Virus record (IMG/VR): IMGVR_UViG_3300025889_000840
Location: 1 to 26,011 of that record
Direction: 5' to 3' (one strand)
DNA from: a virus
Length of the DNA stretch: 26,011 bases
This document shows positions 23,711 through 26,011 of this stretch, piece after piece. Both the position numbers and the translations under genes were made by a program. Each line of letters starts with the position of its first letter. Within the stretch, counting starts at the first letter, position 1. Below the pieces are notes generated by a model that had not been told where the DNA came from, made no database searches, and saw only the letters and a program-made list of their open reading frames with translations.

Positions 23711-23736
23711 AAGGGGAGCTTCGGCTCCCCTTTTTT
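23711..23736 (+). terminator. Strong terminator after the capsid gene
   Basis: AAGGGGAGC (23711-23719) and GCTCCCCTT (23724-23732) form a perfect 9-bp stem closed by a UUCG tetraloop (C-UUCG-G), followed by a T run. It ends the scaffold-capsid unit. Confidence 0.93.
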
Positions 23737-23755
23737 ATTGCCCAGATGATACTTA

Positions 23756-23763
23756 TATAAAAG
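23756..23763 (+). promoter_or_regulatory. Late-promoter-like box TATAAAAG before phoH
   Basis: TATAAAAG in the context ATACTTATATAAAAG, 37 bases before the ATG at 23793. The lead-in matches the box at 12612, and a strong terminator lies just upstream, so a new promoter is needed here. Confidence 0.45.
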
Positions 23764-23792
23764 ATTGTTACACAATACAAAGGACATCAAGT

Positions 23793-24455
23793 ATGCCAGA
23801 TAATGTAGAAAAACGAGTTCCAAAAGGAAATATTAAATTTTCAATATGTTTATCCGAAGAGCAAAAGGACGCCAAGTCAAATATTCTTAATCATCCGTTT
23901 AGTTTTATTTTAGGAAAAGCCGGTAGTGGTAAGACGTTAGTAGCAGTTCAGATTGCATTGGATTTATTTTTTAAAAGAGAAGTAAATAAAATCGTTATAA
24001 CAAGACCTACGGTTTCGAATGAAGATAATGGATTTCTACCGGGGTCATTAGAAGAAAAGATGGAGCCGTGGTTAGTTCCAATCCGTTCTAATATGAGAAA
24101 GGTTTACAACAAACCTATGATATTGGAAAAAATGGAAAAGGAAGAGTCAATTGAGTTAGTATCGTTATCTCACTTTAGAGGAAGAACATTTGATAATGCA
24201 GTTGTAATCGTTGATGAGTTTCAAAATTTAACTAAACAACAACTTGGAATGGTGCTGGGTAGATTGGGAAAAAACTCTCGAATGATACTATGTGGTGATG
24301 GCCAACAAATTGATTTAAAATTTAATAATGACTCCGCAATTCACGATGTTCCAAAATTAAGAGAGTCTGAGTATGTCTATACAATAACATTAAAAGACAA
24401 CCACAGACACGAGTCTTTGGATGAAGTTTTAAGATTGTTATACTCAATTCAATAA
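23793..24455 (+). CDS. phoH: PhoH-like ATPase
   Basis: 220 residues, close to the length of the PhoH ATPase core. Walker A G41-K-A-G-S-G-K-T48 and Walker B VVIVDEFQN at 137-145 (D141, E142) are intact, as are the family segments IVITRPTVSNEDNGFLPGSLEEKM (67-90), HFRGRTFDNA (127-136) and ILCGDGQQID (165-174). PhoH proteins are cytoplasmic P-loop ATPases, some linked to RNA handling and phosphate stress; the gene is very common in marine phages but its role in infection is unresolved. AAGGA lies 9 bases before the ATG. It has its own promoter-like box and sits alone between the capsid terminator and the next fibre gene. Confidence 0.93.
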   Translation: MPDNVEKRVPKGNIKFSICLSEEQKDAKSNILNHPFSFILGKAGSGKTLVAVQIALDLFFKREVNKIVITRPTVSNEDNGFLPGSLEEKMEPWLVPIRSNMRKVYNKPMILEKMEKEESIELVSLSHFRGRTFDNAVVIVDEFQNLTKQQLGMVLGRLGKNSRMILCGDGQQIDLKFNNDSAIHDVPKLRESEYVYTITLKDNHRHESLDEVLRLLYSIQ

Positions 24456-24474
24456 GTTATGTAGAAATCTTGAC

Positions 24475-24482
24475 TATTTATT
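24475..24482 (+). promoter_or_regulatory. AT box before the second fibre gene
   Basis: TATTTATT in CTATTTATT, 42 bases before the ATG at 24517. It repeats the CTATTTAT seen at 20519 and 20862. It does not match the TATAAATA box well, so confidence is low. Confidence 0.3.
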
Positions 24483-24516
24483 ACGAGAGAAAGTAAGATA
24501 ATTATCGGAGATATAT

Positions 24517-26011
24517 ATGTCATTTGACTACACAGGTTCATTTAGTGGTTCATTTAGTGGTGAAGTAGTTGCGTCTAATGGTGTAATTTCGGCATCGAAT
24601 CAGGTAAATTTTAGAGAGGTTCAAAATAAGCCTACGACTATTTCTGCATTTCAAAAAAACTCGATAATAGCCAACACCAACTTTAGAGAAAACACATATC
24701 CAACAGATTCTGCATCATTCGATAGTAGAATTAACGGATTGGGTAGTAGAATAAGTACATTAGAAACTGCACCCGATGAAACTGGGTCTGACTCTCAAAC
24801 ACTATCATTTAACTCGGTAAATAATAACCTTACCATTTCCGATGGTAATAGTGTTGACCTTTCATCACTTGCCGGTGGTGGTGGTGGTGGTGGTTCATCT
24901 ATTTGGTCTACTGGGTCTGACTACTATTATGTAAGTTCAAACCTACAAGTAACTGGCTCATTTAAAGTATCTCAAAATGTAATTGCAGATTCGTTTACGG
25001 GCTCATTACAAGGAACTGCTGATACTGCTTCATTTATATCTGACACATTCATATCAGCATCAGCTGTAAGAAGTGGATTTGGTACAGGTGGTGGAACAAG
25101 TGACTTCAATAGTCTAATCAATGTGCCAAGTGGTCTCGTATCAAGTTCAGACCAAATACTTCCAATCGCAACTTCAAGTATTACTGACTTTGATACCGAG
25201 GTATCTCGTTCAGCAGCTGAAGCAGGATTTGGTGCTGGTGGTGGTACTGGTGATATCACATCGGTAATCGCAGGTCTTGGTATTGGTGGTGGTGCTAATA
25301 GTGGTGATGCTACTGTATTCTTAGACACATCATCCGCACACTTTAGAATCGCAGTATCTCAATCGGCTGCCTCTTATGGATTTGGCTCTGGTGGTGGTGG
25401 TGGTTCATTCGGTGACCCACCTGTAATTACATCCCACGGATTTACAATCCCTGAGTTCACTGGTAGTAATGCACTTATTGGTCAGCTTGTAGCAACGGAT
25501 GTTACTCCTGGTGATACACAAACTTGGGCAATTCAAGATTCATATACTGATGGGTTCTTTGAGGTGTCTACTACTGGCGTGGTAAGGGCTTCAGTTTCTT
25601 CAAGTAGAGCTATGAATACTGACAACACTCCTGGTTCGGGGTCACACCCATTCCTAATTAAGGTAACGGATGGTCAGAACAACGTAGTTGAAAAGACCAT
25701 ATATATTCGTGTAACTCCAAACTCAGCACCTGTTTTTAGAGTTGGGGGTGTTAGTGGAAACACAATTACATCATTCACTGCATCTTTGGATGAATCATCA
25801 TCTGCTGAAACTAAAACTCAATATAGAGTCTATGTTACGGATGCTGATAGTGATGCACTAACAATTAGAACTGGTAGTTTAGGAACTGACCACTTCTCAT
25901 TCACAATTGGTACAACTGGGGTATCAAAATATGTAGACCTTGTTCAAGTAACAAGTTCTTTAGATTATGAAAGTTTAACATCATACTCATTTGTAATCAC
26001 TGCATCAGATG
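24517..26011 (+). CDS. Fibre/adhesin with poly-Gly linkers and cadherin-like repeats, 3' end missing
   Basis: An open frame from ATG 24517 (CGGAG at 24506-24510) to the window end, 498 codons so far. The N-terminus MSFDYTGSFSGSFSGEVVAS and later ADSFTGSLQGTADTASFISD (158-176) are in the Ser/Gly/Thr style of marine phage fibres. A short helical stretch (70-85, RINGLGSRISTLE) may trimerise. Glycine runs at ~120-126, 190-193, 240-243, 257-259 and 292-296 separate small modules. From ~302 the chain has Ig/cadherin-like domains: PPVITSHGFTIPEF to YIRVTPNSAPVF (301-407), then a second with TDADSDALTI and SLDYESLTSYSFVITASD (481-498), matching the LDYE...Y.F.I.A.D cadherin signature. A virion surface adhesin or baseplate-associated fibre is likely; the C-terminus is outside the window. 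Confidence 0.85.
   Translation, partial: MSFDYTGSFSGSFSGEVVASNGVISASNQVNFREVQNKPTTISAFQKNSIIANTNFRENTYPTDSASFDSRINGLGSRISTLETAPDETGSDSQTLSFNSVNNNLTISDGNSVDLSSLAGGGGGGGSSIWSTGSDYYYVSSNLQVTGSFKVSQNVIADSFTGSLQGTADTASFISDTFISASAVRSGFGTGGGTSDFNSLINVPSGLVSSSDQILPIATSSITDFDTEVSRSAAEAGFGAGGGTGDITSVIAGLGIGGGANSGDATVFLDTSSAHFRIAVSQSAASYGFGSGGGGGSFGDPPVITSHGFTIPEFTGSNALIGQLVATDVTPGDTQTWAIQDSYTDGFFEVSTTGVVRASVSSSRAMNTDNTPGSGSHPFLIKVTDGQNNVVEKTIYIRVTPNSAPVFRVGGVSGNTITSFTASLDESSSAETKTQYRVYVTDADSDALTIRTGSLGTDHFSFTIGTTGVSKYVDLVQVTSSLDYESLTSYSFVITASD

Overview
The window is AT-rich, uses the standard code (TAA, TAG and TGA stops) and has every convincing gene on the + strand, packed tightly with several 1-base stop/start overlaps. 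It is part of the virion-morphogenesis region of a T4-like (myovirus) phage. The hallmark order is large terminase (gp17-like), portal (gp20-like), accessory head genes, prohead protease (gp21-like), acidic scaffold (gp22-like), major capsid protein (gp23-like), then PhoH-like ATPase. The shared accessory genes and fibre styles point to the marine T4-like group. The host cannot be fixed from sequence: a Bacteroidota-like membrane protein at 12966 hints at a Bacteroidota host, but this is inference.

Layout. 1-1635: 3' part of a Rad50/SbcC-like recombination nuclease subunit (gp46-like). 1652-6238: large tail fibre with internal repeats and a C-terminal S74-type self-cleaving chaperone. 6247-8544: an unusual fusion of a HIGH-superfamily nucleotidyltransferase with a KxDG ligase-like domain. 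8579-12584: five accessory genes, some clearly modular. 12645-13547: two small genes, one membrane-anchored. 13549-17065: terminase and portal. 17115-20503: head-assembly genes including the prohead protease and two short genes of 46 and 51 codons. 20577-20828: a phage-borne ribosomal protein bS21. 20979-23687: scaffold and major capsid protein, closed by a strong UUCG terminator. 23793-24455: PhoH. 24517 to the end: the start of a fibre/adhesin with poly-Gly linkers and cadherin-like repeats.

How they fit. T4 gp21 cleaves after Glu in [L/I]-x-E sites and trims N-terminal capsid-targeting peptides. Here [LIV]-N-E sites followed by Ser, Gly, Ala or Thr recur at N-termini and domain junctions of the accessory proteins, in the capsid protein and in the protease itself, while I did not find them in the 1528-residue tail fibre. 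I infer that many of the accessory proteins, possibly including the nucleotidyltransferase-ligase fusion, are packaged in the head and cut into separate domains during maturation. This is the main candidate for an undescribed system.

There is no gap longer than 300 bases without a gene; the largest (20829-20978) is a leader with hairpins. No tRNA, CRISPR array, insertion sequence or integrase was seen.
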